Shown here one piece after another: positions 18,053-28,061 of a DNA stretch of 64,000 nt. Position 1 is the stretch's first letter. Each line of letters begins with the position of its first letter. Below the pieces are notes generated by a model. It was not told the origin of the DNA. It did no database searches and saw only the letters and a list, made by a program, of their open reading frames with translations. The stretch is from JACMLD01 sp047602295 (lineage in GTDB: Bacteria > Bacteroidota > Bacteroidia > Chitinophagales > Chitinophagaceae): contig JASGHP010000001.1 of NCBI GenBank assembly GCA_047602295.1, forward strand, positions 434,001-498,000, given 5' to 3'. Made by a program: the position numbers and the translations under genes.

Positions 18053-19063
18053 TTAAAACCTGGGACAGTTAAATGATTTTGTTTTCAAATCGCGTTTAAG
18101 CATGCCTGTGAAAGACAGGGATAATTCAATACTATTATTGCGATTAGCGGCTGACATAGAAGAAGCATTTACATCGTAACTCACTCCAACTGTAAACCCT
18201 TTATAATAGAATCCGGCAAATGGGGCTATGGCATCATTCATGCGCCAGTTGCCTCCCACCATCACATCTACATTAGAAGAAACATAGAGTTGTGCATAAA
18301 GACCGGCCATTTTTTCTTCTGCCTGGCCCTGCTTCATATACAGTATGTTTGGTACTACCGTGAGTTGATCAGACATGCTGATACGTGCACCTGCTTGCAC
18401 ACTGTACCGCACCGGCAATGCCCCGGCTTTACCCGCCGATAAAAAAGTGCTTTTGGGGCTGGTAATATGAAAGGCCGATACACCAACATAGGGGTTTATT
18501 TTTTTCTCTGGTGTTGCGTCCATGTATGCAATGCCAACACCAGCATCAAAAGCAGATATGGATGATGTGCTGAATACTTCTCCGGAATTGTTTCCTTCAA
18601 CGTAGCCAAGGCCCGCAGACCATTGGCTACCAAATTGCAATTTTGATATGTCAAACCGCCGGTTAAGTATACCGCACTGCAATGCAAGTGCTATGTATTT
18701 ATCGCCGTTTTCGCCCATTCTTATGCCGGTGTAAGACATGCTTGCATAAGCGTTCGTAAAATTGTAAGACTTATCATTGCTGGCCTGGTTTAGCAAACTC
18801 ACGCCAAAATTTGCGTTCTTGTTTGTTACAAAGTCGCCCGAAAGGCCGCGTGTGGTAAGTGCATTTCCATACTGGCTTCGCCATATGGCAGAAACGCGGT
18901 AATCGCCATCAATTGCGCCGGTAAGGGCAGGGTTTATTGCTGTTGGATATACATAATACTGAGAAAAATGAGGATCCATCTGTGCCTCTGCCTGCGGGCA
19001 AAAACCGGCACTCAATAAAAGTGCAAAGAGCAGTTTGCGTGGTGAATGTTTTGTGTTTTTCAT
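18053..19063 (-). CDS. Type IX secretion system membrane protein of the PorP/SprF family
   Basis: 336 residues from the ATG at 19063, which begins a clear signal peptide (KNTKHSPRKLLFALLLS ending AEAQ); a TTG at 19111 would only add a non-signal leader. After cleavage comes the family hallmark MDPHFSQYYVYPTAINPALTG, followed by a 14-stranded-like barrel (FGVSLLNQASNDKSYNFT, PFAGFYYKGFTVGVSYD). SprF-type proteins are outer-membrane helpers needed by specific type IX cargos with type B C-terminal domains and are often encoded next to them. Here the gene lies 54 bases after the giant cargo and 54 before the PorE-like gene, so the three probably form one operon. Confidence 0.92.
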   Translation of the reverse strand: MKNTKHSPRKLLFALLLSAGFCPQAEAQMDPHFSQYYVYPTAINPALTGAIDGDYRVSAIWRSQYGNALTTRGLSGDFVTNKNANFGVSLLNQASNDKSYNFTNAYASMSYTGIRMGENGDKYIALALQCGILNRRFDISKLQFGSQWSAGLGYVEGNNSGEVFSTSSISAFDAGVGIAYMDATPEKKINPYVGVSAFHITSPKSTFLSAGKAGALPVRYSVQAGARISMSDQLTVVPNILYMKQGQAEEKMAGLYAQLYVSSNVDVMVGGNWRMNDAIAPFAGFYYKGFTVGVSYDVNASSMSAANRNNSIELSLSFTGMLKRDLKTKSFNCPRF

Positions 19064-19117
19064 AAAAAATTTGTTTCTGATTGTGCTGATTTTTTTGATT
19101 ACATAAACCAACCTGCG

Positions 19118-22100
19118 TTAGCGTACCAGGTTAAAGGTTGATTTCTTACTGAATTCTTTTCCGCTGTACAGTTTTCCGCGTACAGTGTATATATAAGGTC
19201 CTGCTGGTTGAAGAACATTTTTGTAATAACCATTCCAGCCTGTTGCAGGATCTTTTGTTTCAAAAAGTAATTGACCCCACTGGTTAAACACACGCATCTC
19301 TATTTCTTTTACAGACCTTCCGTATACTTTGAATACATCATTGTTGCCATCGCCGTTTGGAGTGAATGCATTCGGCATAAAGAAATCTTTATCGTTTGGC
19401 TCTGGTATCACTTTCAGGAAAGCGGTATCTGTACAACCGCTCTGCGATTTAATCACCACTGAATAAAGCGTGGTATCTAATATTATCAGCGTTTGTATAT
19501 TGGCAGTCTGGTTACTGAATGAAGCAGTCGGTGTCCACGCTAATACGCTGAAGTTGTTGATTCCACTTGCAGTAAGCGTAACATAGCTATCTGCTTTTAC
19601 TGGCGTTGGACTGGCGGTTAAAACAGCATTAACGGGGTCTACATCCACTTTTACAGTATGGCTGGTTTTACAACCAGCTACATTAGTTGCTGTAACCACA
19701 TAGCTTGTGCTGGTAGCCGGTGTTACTACATAATTGTTATTGGTGCCAAGGTTAGTCCATTCGATGGTTCCATCGGTTGAGCTGGCCCTGATGGTGGCCG
19801 GTTTGCGCGGGCAAATCAATGTATCAGGGCTGGTAGTAAGCGAAGGCGGTGTGCTTATATAAATAGTATCGGGAACAGAAGTTGCTGTGATACCGCATGC
19901 ATCATATACTTTTCTGCGGTATAGGGTTTGTACATTAATTGCAGTAGTAAAAGTATAAGTGTTGCCAGTTGCGGTTAAATCATTTGTCCAGGTTGTGCCA
20001 TTATCAGTAGAATATTGCCAATAGTAAATATAACCACCACATCCGCCGCTGGCTGCCGCTGTCACTGTCAATGGAGTTGGTGGTATTGTGCTACCGCAAA
20101 TAGTTTGACTAGGAGCAATAACATCCGGTACCAAAGGAGCTATATCTGTAGCAAGTGTAAACCTTGCCCCGTTACCTAATGTGACAGGTAAAGAAGTGCT
20201 CCACAAACTACCGCTGGTATTTACAAGTGGCACCACGGTAGAGCTGGCAGAATAGTTACCACTGTTATCATATATCAGATAATAATTGGTACCTGTCAGC
20301 AATGAAGGCACATCCAAATTGGTATTAGCCACATCAAATTGCAAAAACACCGCCTGCCCGCCGCTTATATTTGTTTGGCTCCTGTAATTATAGTTTAGCA
20401 AAGCCTTACCAGTTGGTGCAGAAACCATCGTCCAAGCGGGGTTGCCCGATGCTCCTGAATTATCCGAAATGGTAAAAAAGTTTTTATCAGTATTAAAAGT
20501 CGCAGTACGTGCAGCTGCATTGTTATTCGAAGCAAAGTCGTTGTCAAGCGCCACTGTTAAGATGCCACGGACATTTTGAGATGCAGATACTTTTTGTAAC
20601 AACCCTGAATTATCATCGCGGCCTATACCGAAAATATTGTACCCGAATGGACCTGCAACTCCTGCGCTCCACATTGTGGTAGTGCCATCACTGGCCAGGT
20701 AATCTGTTGCAGTGGTTTGAGATATTGAAATGCCATATTTAAGAGCCAGGTAGCTTTCAATCTTGTTTTTATTAGTAGTTTGGTCTGTATTATAAGTGAT
20801 AATCTCAGCAATTGCACTATTTGTACTACTACCCGTGCTGGTGGAACCCGCCCCTATAAAGAACAAGGCATCGCCTGTGGTAGTACTGGTTCCGTTTAGA
20901 GCGGTACCTACTACTCCGTTCCATGAACTTGAAGAGCCGCTACTATTGCTAAATATATCTGCCAGGTAAACAGTACTGGGTGAAGTTGTTGTTGCAGCAG
21001 TTGCTCCAGCATTCTTGTACGTAAACGCTCCGTTGGTACTGGAGGAATAATAATTTCCAATATTCCAGGGATTTGTAACGGGATTATTGTCAAGACCATA
21101 GCGATAGTTGATACCGGTGATGGAACCAGCAGCTGATTTGTAAACAATAAACTGCGCATTGTTTACGCCATTTACAACATTGCTTTCTGGCATAGCGCCA
21201 CTATTTCCTGCTGCAGGCGTCGCCAGTCCGTTATTGGTGCTGCTGCTAAACGTAACTGCCGGGTTAAAATTGATTTTGTTTAAAGATGTATCTGGTCCTG
21301 CGCTGCTTACTTTAGATGCTATCCAGTTGTTGGCACTCTGGTCGGTCCAGGAGTTTACTATATTACCAGATGCATTGATACCGGCATCTGCCTTAAACCA
21401 TACGTTTGCTGGTACGCCTGCGGGAGACTGCGGCTGTGCAGACGCCAGTGTAAACTTGGCACCGTTAGAAAAGCTAATGGCTGATGATAAAGACCACAAA
21501 CTGCCACTGGTATTTACAAGTGTTATTACCTGTGAGCTGGGTGAAATAGTACCACTATTATCGTAGACCAGGTAATAACTGCTTCCACCCGCAAGTGTCG
21601 GCACATCATAGTTACTATTGGCAACATCAAATTGCAGGAACACCGGTTGCGCTGCAGCGTTAGTTTGCACCTGCCACTGGCTACTTAAAATAAGTTTGCC
21701 TGAAGGGGCTGCGGTGGCCGTCCATGATGGATTGCCTGTTGCAGCTGAATTATCAGAAATAGTTATAAAGCTATTGTCTGCGGTAAATGTAGCTGTACGT
21801 GCTGTCGCAATGTTAGCCGATACAAAATCATTTTGCAATGCTGCTGTTAAAATACCACGAGTGTTCTGTGATGCGGATACTTTTTGCAACAGTTGTGAAT
21901 TATCATCGCGGCCTATACCAAAAATATTATTGATATAACCTGCTGCTGCGCTGTTGCTCCACATCTTAGTGGTGCCATCGCTGGCTATATAATCTGTTGC
22001 AGTGGTTTGATCAAGCGATATACCGTATTTAAGTGCCATATAGCTCTGCACTCTTTGTACCTGGTCATTGGTTAAATAACCCGATGGATAAACAATTGTT

Positions 22101-25100
22101 TCTGGTATATCTCCAAAGGCGTCTACATCTTCGTATGAGCCAAAGTGGTCGTAATAGACGGTAGGCGATGCGGACTTTAGTTTATTCTGGATGGTAGAAG
22201 CAAGGCCATTTTTTATTAGTGTAACAGCACTTACAACACCTACAGGCACCTTTATCACAGCTGTAACCAATGCCCGTTCCTGGTTGGCCCAGGTAAGTGA
22301 GCTGGCTCCCAAACCCCCATTCCACACGGCTAAAACAGACGCGTTGCTGACTGCAGGTAATGAATAAAAACCCGTATTGTCGGCCCAAATACCATTAAAA
22401 CTGGAGCCTATGCGTTTGGCAATAGTAAAATTGGTTGAGTTGGCCATGGTTAATGTACCAGTAGCGTTAAGGCCAAGTCTGCCAAAATTTTTTGTAAATG
22501 TTGCTGCAGGATTAAAGTTGAACAAATTAGAACTGGCACTGTAGGTTATTGTATTGCCCGCTGAGCCAGCGATAGCAGTTGTGTTGTTTCCATTGCTCGA
22601 ATGATCGGCCCAGGTAGCAATATTGCTGCCGGATAAGGTTATATCGGCAGTTGCATCTGCTTTAAACCATAATGCTTCGCCTGCCACACCACCAGGTGAT
22701 GGTAGTGCAACCGATGCCAATGTAAACTTAGCACCATTAGGAAAACTAATGGCTGATGATAAAGACCACAAGCTGCCACTGGTATTTACAAGTGGTATCG
22801 TTGTTGAGCTGGGTGAAATAGTGCCGCCATTATCATACACCAGGTAATAACTGCTGCCTGCTACAAGTGCTGGCACATCATAATTACTATTAGCAACATC
22901 AAATTGCAGGAACACCGGTTGCGCTGCAGCGTTAGTTTGCACCTGCCACTGGCTGCTTAAAATAAGTTTGCCTGCAGGGGCCGAACTACCCGTCCAGGTA
23001 GGGTTGCCCGCCGCTGAATTATCAGAAATAGTTATAAAGCTATTGTCTGCAGCAAATGTAGCTGTACGTGCAGCCGCATTGTTGGCAGAAGTAAAATCAT
23101 TTTGCAATGCTGCTGTTACAATGCCACGGCCACTTTGCGATGCTGATATTTTTTGTAATAATTGCGAATTATCATCGCGGCCTATACCAAAAATATTATT
23201 GATATAACCTGCTGCTGCGCTGTTGCTCCACATTTTGGTAACGCCATCGCTGGCCAGGTAATCTGTTGCAGTAGTTTGGTCGAGCGATATGCCGTATTTA
23301 AGGGCCATATAGCTCTGCACTCTTTGTACCTGATCATTGGTTAAATAACCCGATGGGTAAACAATCATTTCTGGTATATCCCCAAATGCATCTACATCGT
23401 CATCTGTGCCTGCGTGGTCGTAATATATAGTAGGCGATGCAGACTTTAGTTTATTCTGGATGGTAGAAGCAGCGCCATTCTTTAATAATGTAACAGCACT
23501 TACATTGCTTACAGGCACTTTTATTACAGCCGTAACCAATGCCCGTTCCTGATCAGCCCAGGTAAATGAGCTGGCCCCCACACCTCCATTAAACACCGCT
23601 AAAGTAGACGGCGGATTAACTACAGGTAATGAATAAAAACCCGTATTGTCGGCCCAGATGCTATTAAAAGTGGTAGCACCAACCCTTTTGGCAATAGTAA
23701 AATTGGTGGTATTGGCCATAGCAATTGTACCAGTAGCATTAAGGCCAAGTCTGCCCAAATTTTTAATAAACGTTGCCGTAGGGTTATAGTTGAATAAATT
23801 AGAGGTGGCATTGTAAGCTACTCCACTGCCCCCAGAACCAGCAATCGTCGTTGTGTTGTTTCCATTGCCCGAATGATCGGCCCAGGCAGCAATATTGCTG
23901 CCGGATAAGGTTATATCGGCAGTTGCATCTGCCTTTAACCATACTGATGCTCCTGCTACACCACCAGGTGATGGTGGTGCAACTGATGCCAATGTAAACT
24001 TGGTACCATTAGGAAAACTAATGGCTGATGATAAAGACCACAAGCTGCCACTGGTATTTACAAGTGGCACTACCTGTGAGCTGGGTGAAATAGTTCCACT
24101 ATTATCGTAAACGAGGTAATAACTACTGCCTGCTACAAGTGCGGGCACATCATAATTGCTATTAGCAACATCAAATTGCAGAAATACCGGTTGCGCTGCA
24201 GCGTTAGTTTGCACCTGCCACTGGCTGCTTAAAATAAGTTTGCCTGCGGGGGCCGAACTACCCGTCCAGGTAGGGTTGCCCGCCGCTGAATTATCAGAAA
24301 TAGTTATAAAGCTATTGTCTGCAGCAAATGTAGCTGTACGTGCAGCCGCATTGTTAGCTGATACAAAATCGTTTTGCAATGCTGCTGTTACAATACCACG
24401 GCCATTTTGGGATGCTGATACTTTTTGTAACAGTTGCGAATTATCATCGCGGCCTATACCAAAAATATTATTGGTATAACCGGCTGCTGTGCTGTTGCTC
24501 CACATTTTGGTAACACCATCGCTGGCCAGGTAATCTGTTGCAGTAGTTTGATCAAGCGATATACCGTATTTCAAAGCCATGTAGCTTTGAATTCTTTGTA
24601 TCTGAACGCTGGTTAAAGAACCCGATGAGTAAATAATTGTTTCTGGAATATCACCAAATGCACTTCCATCACCGCCTGTGCCTGCATGGTCGTAATAAAC
24701 AGAAGCAACCCCCATACTGAGCGGGTTTGTAGAAGCAGCGCCATTTTTAAATAGCGTAACGGCACTTACATTACTTACAGGTGCCTGTAGCACAGCTGTA
24801 ACTAATGCTCGCTCATTATCTGCCCAGTTAAATGAGCTGGACCCATACCCTCCGTTCCATAATCCTAAAGTCGCGCCATTACATAGTGGTATAATATGTG
24901 TGCCAATACCACCGTCGCTCCAAATGCTGTTAAAACCGGTAGCTCCTATCCGTTTGCAAACAGTAAAATTGGTAGTGTTGCCCATAGGTATCGGTGTGTT
25001 AAGGGCAATTCTTCCAAAAGTATTTTTAAACGTGGCAGCGGGGTTAAAGTTGAACAAATTAGAGGTGGCACTGTAGGCTATTGTATTGCCCGCTGAGCCA

Positions 25101-26611
25101 GCGATAGCAGTTGTATTGTTGCCATTTCCTGAATGGTCAGCCCAGGTAGCAATATTGCTACCGGATAAAGTGATATCAGCAGTTGCATCTGCCTTTAGCC
25201 ATACTGCTGCGCCCGGCACACCACCAGGTGATGGCAATGTACCCACTGCCAGCGTAAATTTAGCTCCGTTGGAAAAGTTAACAGGTAATGCAGTACTCCA
25301 CAAATTGCCACTGGTATTTACAAGTTGTATTAGCTGAGAGCTGGCTGAGATAGTGCCTCCATTATCATATACCAGGTAATAACTGGTGCCTGCAGAAAGT
25401 GCTGGCACATCATAATTGCTATTGGCAACATCAAATTGCAGAAACACCGGTTGTGCTGCGGCGTTAGTTTGCACCTGCCACTGACTGCTGAGTATTTGTT
25501 TTCCTGCAGGGGCTGATGTGCTTGTCCATACAGGATTGCCTGTTGCAGATGAATTATCTGAAATGGTAAAAAAGTTTTTGTCTGCAGCAAAAGTTGAGGT
25601 GCGTGCAGCCGCATTATTGAGAGATGTAAAATCATTATCCAATGCCACGGTTACAATGCCTCGGCTGTTCTGCGATGCGGATACTTTTTGTAAAAGTTGC
25701 GAATTATCATCGCGGCCTATACCAAAAATATTATTGGTATAGCCAGCTGCTGCGATGTTGCTCCACATTTTCGTGGTGCCATCGCTGGCCAGGTAATCTG
25801 TTGCCGTGGTTTGATCAAGTGATATACCGTATTTAAGGGCCAGGTAGCTTTCTACCCGGTTTTTGGCTGTAGATGAGGTGTTTGCAATAGCCGAAGGGAA
25901 AGCTATGATCTCACCAATATCTGCATTTGCATACGAAGTAGTACTTGGACAACTGCCGACAAAAAATTTGGCATTGCCTGCTAATTGCGGTACGTTCTCC
26001 GTAACACGATTACCCTGATCCTTTCCATTTAAATAGCTATATACATTACTAGGATCTGCAGTCAGACCGCCGGCTGCGCTGGTTATCATACATTGATTAG
26101 CGCTCAGCGTAGGCGTACTGCCAAAATTTGGCGACCATTGGCCACCGGTTACTAGCATCTGTCCGCTTTGCGAAGCAGCTATATCAGTTGTTGCCACACA
26201 AAAATTTGCATACCAATATAAAAAGCTGCCAAAATTTGGCACCTTGTTCCTGTAAGCAATAAAATGAGTGGACGATACAACTGAACCAGGAACGGTTTGG
26301 GTTATTACAGAAGATTCCTGTATTTCTCCGTTGTTGGCTGCAATTGATTGGCCGCCGCTGAACGAAACCGTTGGATTAAAGTTCATGGTAGCTGTGCCCG
26401 TGGTGGGTGCAGCACCAATAGCTGCCTTAGTGTTGGTCAGATTGACGCTAGTTACCTGATCAGTCCAGCTTGCTACAGTACCGCTGGCTGATGTAACACC
26501 GGCATCTGCTTTAAGCCAGATGCCAGCACCGGCAACTCCGCCGGGGCTTTGCGCAAAAACACTTTGCATACACCAAAAAAGGCTAATTAAAAACAGGTAA
26601 ATGTTTTTCAT
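19118..26611 (-). CDS. Giant repeat surface protein with gliding-motility-type C-terminal domain (type IX cargo)
   Basis: About 2497 residues. The ATG at 26611 starts a signal peptide (MKNIYLFLISLFWCMQSVFA) directly before the mature SPGGVAGAGIWLKADAG; the frame is open for 83 further codons upstream, but that extension has no signal character. Five tandem units of ~420 residues follow (starts near 22, 459, 880, 1304 and 1727). Each opens with a W-L/F-KADA beta-sandwich-like part and contains a SYLALKYGISL helix, a FGIGRDDNS-LLQKVSASQ block and an FLQFDVANSNYDVP block. Residues ~2154-2400 look like Ig-like adhesion modules. The last ~90 residues (FFMPNAFTPNGDGNNDVF, then FNQWGQLLFE and PAGPYIYTV) are the CHU_C/type B sorting domain, so secretion through the type IX system to the cell surface is expected. 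Ligand unknown. Confidence 0.92.
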   Translation of the reverse strand: MKNIYLFLISLFWCMQSVFAQSPGGVAGAGIWLKADAGVTSASGTVASWTDQVTSVNLTNTKAAIGAAPTTGTATMNFNPTVSFSGGQSIAANNGEIQESSVITQTVPGSVVSSTHFIAYRNKVPNFGSFLYWYANFCVATTDIAASQSGQMLVTGGQWSPNFGSTPTLSANQCMITSAAGGLTADPSNVYSYLNGKDQGNRVTENVPQLAGNAKFFVGSCPSTTSYANADIGEIIAFPSAIANTSSTAKNRVESYLALKYGISLDQTTATDYLASDGTTKMWSNIAAAGYTNNIFGIGRDDNSQLLQKVSASQNSRGIVTVALDNDFTSLNNAAARTSTFAADKNFFTISDNSSATGNPVWTSTSAPAGKQILSSQWQVQTNAAAQPVFLQFDVANSNYDVPALSAGTSYYLVYDNGGTISASSQLIQLVNTSGNLWSTALPVNFSNGAKFTLAVGTLPSPGGVPGAAVWLKADATADITLSGSNIATWADHSGNGNNTTAIAGSAGNTIAYSATSNLFNFNPAATFKNTFGRIALNTPIPMGNTTNFTVCKRIGATGFNSIWSDGGIGTHIIPLCNGATLGLWNGGYGSSSFNWADNERALVTAVLQAPVSNVSAVTLFKNGAASTNPLSMGVASVYYDHAGTGGDGSAFGDIPETIIYSSGSLTSVQIQRIQSYMALKYGISLDQTTATDYLASDGVTKMWSNSTAAGYTNNIFGIGRDDNSQLLQKVSASQNGRGIVTAALQNDFVSANNAAARTATFAADNSFITISDNSAAGNPTWTGSSAPAGKLILSSQWQVQTNAAAQPVFLQFDVANSNYDVPALVAGSSYYLVYDNSGTISPSSQVVPLVNTSGSLWSLSSAISFPNGTKFTLASVAPPSPGGVAGASVWLKADATADITLSGSNIAAWADHSGNGNNTTTIAGSGGSGVAYNATSNLFNYNPTATFIKNLGRLGLNATGTIAMANTTNFTIAKRVGATTFNSIWADNTGFYSLPVVNPPSTLAVFNGGVGASSFTWADQERALVTAVIKVPVSNVSAVTLLKNGAASTIQNKLKSASPTIYYDHAGTDDDVDAFGDIPEMIVYPSGYLTNDQVQRVQSYMALKYGISLDQTTATDYLASDGVTKMWSNSAAAGYINNIFGIGRDDNSQLLQKISASQSGRGIVTAALQNDFTSANNAAARTATFAADNSFITISDNSAAGNPTWTGSSAPAGKLILSSQWQVQTNAAAQPVFLQFDVANSNYDVPALVAGSSYYLVYDNGGTISPSSTTIPLVNTSGSLWSLSSAISFPNGAKFTLASVALPSPGGVAGEALWFKADATADITLSGSNIATWADHSSNGNNTTAIAGSAGNTITYSASSNLFNFNPAATFTKNFGRLGLNATGTLTMANSTNFTIAKRIGSSFNGIWADNTGFYSLPAVSNASVLAVWNGGLGASSLTWANQERALVTAVIKVPVGVVSAVTLIKNGLASTIQNKLKSASPTVYYDHFGSYEDVDAFGDIPETIVYPSGYLTNDQVQRVQSYMALKYGISLDQTTATDYIASDGTTKMWSNSAAAGYINNIFGIGRDDNSQLLQKVSASQNTRGILTAALQNDFVSANIATARTATFTADNSFITISDNSAATGNPSWTATAAPSGKLILSSQWQVQTNAAAQPVFLQFDVANSNYDVPTLAGGSSYYLVYDNSGTISPSSQVITLVNTSGSLWSLSSAISFSNGAKFTLASAQPQSPAGVPANVWFKADAGINASGNIVNSWTDQSANNWIASKVSSAGPDTSLNKINFNPAVTFSSSTNNGLATPAAGNSGAMPESNVVNGVNNAQFIVYKSAAGSITGINYRYGLDNNPVTNPWNIGNYYSSSTNGAFTYKNAGATAATTTSPSTVYLADIFSNSSGSSSSWNGVVGTALNGTSTTTGDALFFIGAGSTSTGSSTNSAIAEIITYNTDQTTNKNKIESYLALKYGISISQTTATDYLASDGTTTMWSAGVAGPFGYNIFGIGRDDNSGLLQKVSASQNVRGILTVALDNDFASNNNAAARTATFNTDKNFFTISDNSGASGNPAWTMVSAPTGKALLNYNYRSQTNISGGQAVFLQFDVANTNLDVPSLLTGTNYYLIYDNSGNYSASSTVVPLVNTSGSLWSTSLPVTLGNGARFTLATDIAPLVPDVIAPSQTICGSTIPPTPLTVTAAASGGCGGYIYYWQYSTDNGTTWTNDLTATGNTYTFTTAINVQTLYRRKVYDACGITATSVPDTIYISTPPSLTTSPDTLICPRKPATIRASSTDGTIEWTNLGTNNNYVVTPATSTSYVVTATNVAGCKTSHTVKVDVDPVNAVLTASPTPVKADSYVTLTASGINNFSVLAWTPTASFSNQTANIQTLIILDTTLYSVVIKSQSGCTDTAFLKVIPEPNDKDFFMPNAFTPNGDGNNDVFKVYGRSVKEIEMRVFNQWGQLLFETKDPATGWNGYYKNVLQPAGPYIYTVRGKLYSGKEFSKKSTFNLVR
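20150..26545 (-). repeat. Five tandem ~1.27-kb coding repeats in the giant surface-protein gene
   Basis: Unit boundaries, read at the SPGG/SPAG motif, fall near 26540, 25235, 23970, 22700, 21430 and 20150. Units two to four are extremely similar at the DNA level; for example the block encoding WQVQTNAAAQPVFLQFDVAN recurs near 21640, 22910, 24180 and 25445 with only one or two differences. The first and fifth units are more divergent at their N-terminal parts. Such similarity points to recent duplication or ongoing gene conversion. Confidence 0.9.
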
Positions 26612-27332
26612 AAGAATTGTTGTTGAGAAATTATGTAACCGTGATATTACATGACGAAGACCTGAAAGCGTTAAACCGGGCTCTTCAGCAGGCATACACA
26701 CTAACAGGCCTTTACGTATTACCAGGTAACCGGTAAACATTGGATTATATAAAAACGGGGTTGTACATTTTTTTTCTGCACGCGGAAGTATATAACGTTC
26801 AGCTTTTAAAGCAGGTATTGAATTGTGCAGCACTTCCTGGTAAGAAGATGGTTCTTTCATAGCGTGATGAGTTTTATTGGTTAGCCTGTGAGAAAGCCAG
26901 CCATTTGCTGATATTGAATTTTAATTACCTTATTAATTTTAAAAACTGCGGTTACACACAGGGTTGCACAGCAACTGATTTTACATGTGCACTTCACACT
27001 ACATTTAACCGCCTTGTTATTAATGTGATCGATTAAACTATTTTTTAGAGGGCTTATTGCTATAATAACTAGTAATCTGAATGGAATTGATTAAAATATG
27101 TGTAACCTTCTACGTGATTTGTAGAGGTTATTGTGAGTGGATTTGCGGTTGCCTTTTACTGTTATATTTCAATAAGCATCAGCCACTGCTCAAATCTTAT
27201 ACAAGAGCAACAGAAAATGTTTTTGTATTGGGGAGAAAATTGTGAATGTAAATTTTGTCTACGTATTTGCGTGGAATATCCGTAAGTGTTGGCAGCAGAT
27301 AAAAGCAGGATTACCGGTATTTGCAGTTTCCG
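26612..27332. other. 720-base gene-free stretch upstream of the giant cargo gene
   Basis: No credible gene. The cargo gene frame stays open to 26860 but with no signal peptide, domain or coding-like start. The rest is AT-rich with no strong hairpin and no perfect TAnnTTTG element that I could find on the minus strand. It probably holds the promoter and a long leader of the cargo operon. Confidence 0.5.
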
Positions 27333-28061
27333 TTAAAAATCAATTCCAAACCATTTTTTTCTTTCTTTCTGCCGGTATTTCTCATAATTGAAATGATATA
27401 ATTTGCCCGGACGATGAGGTACATCCGTTTCAAATTCACCGGTATCTTCCAGCAAATCCATAGAAAAAAACTTCTTCCTGAAATTGCGCCTGTCGAGTTT
27501 TACATTGAGGATGGCTTCGTACAGGTTTTGTAATTCGCGCAGCGAAAACTTTTTGGGGAGTAGACTAAAGCCCAGTGGATGCTCCTGTATTCTTTTTTGC
27601 AGCCAGGCATAGCAGGCGTCTAATATTTTTTTATGGTCGAAGGCCATCTCTTCAATATGCTTTATTGAATGCCAGTGAAGCTCATTATCAGGTATTTTAA
27701 GCTGATGGTGTTGCACATTTACCAGCGAGCAATAGGCCACGGTAATTACCCTGGCTGCGGGGTGCCTGTCTATTTCACCAAATGATTTTACCTGCTCCAG
27801 GTAAACATCCTGCATGCCTGTACGCTCTTTCAAAATACGGTAAGCAGCGCCGTCAAGGGTCTCCTTACTGTCAATCAGGTCTCCCAACAAAGACCATTTT
27901 CCCTCAAAATCCTGCAAGTCAGACTTTATCAGCAATACTTTTAACTCATCTTCATCAAACCCAAAAATTACACAGTCTACAGATATGCCATTGTACCCCT
28001 CATTTTCCAATTGCCTGAGGATGGTTTCAATATTTTTCTGGTTGGCAGCAGTGGTGGACAT
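27333..28061 (-). CDS. Nudix-domain transcriptional regulator (NrtR/AraR-like)
   Basis: 242 residues. The N-terminal Nudix fold (about 23-150) has a degraded Nudix box: G60 and E67 are kept, but the REUxEE part reads RILKER (75-80), replacing two catalytic positions by Ile and Arg. Residues ~160-242 form the winged helix of NrtR/AraR regulators (FSLRELQNLYEAILN, LDRRNFRKKFFSMDLLEDTG, RPGKLYHFN). In this family the Nudix domain senses an ADP-ribose-like or sugar ligand and the winged helix binds DNA; in Bacteroides one branch (AraR) controls arabinose use. No NAD or pentose gene is adjacent, so the effector is open. The gene is monocistronic, with 605 bases of empty DNA upstream. Confidence 0.85.
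   Translation of the reverse strand: MSTTAANQKNIETILRQLENEGYNGISVDCVIFGFDEDELKVLLIKSDLQDFEGKWSLLGDLIDSKETLDGAAYRILKERTGMQDVYLEQVKSFGEIDRHPAARVITVAYCSLVNVQHHQLKIPDNELHWHSIKHIEEMAFDHKKILDACYAWLQKRIQEHPLGFSLLPKKFSLRELQNLYEAILNVKLDRRNFRKKFFSMDLLEDTGEFETDVPHRPGKLYHFNYEKYRQKERKKWFGIDF

Noticed and set aside
21159..25742. Several plus-strand frames of 70-135 codons with near-identical sequences, looking like a gene family
   Set aside because: They are antisense to the repeated units of the giant surface protein; their similarity merely mirrors that repeat.
26612..26860. 83-codon upstream extension of the giant surface protein
   Set aside because: The signal peptide begins at 26611 and directly precedes the mature repeat; the extension would bury it.
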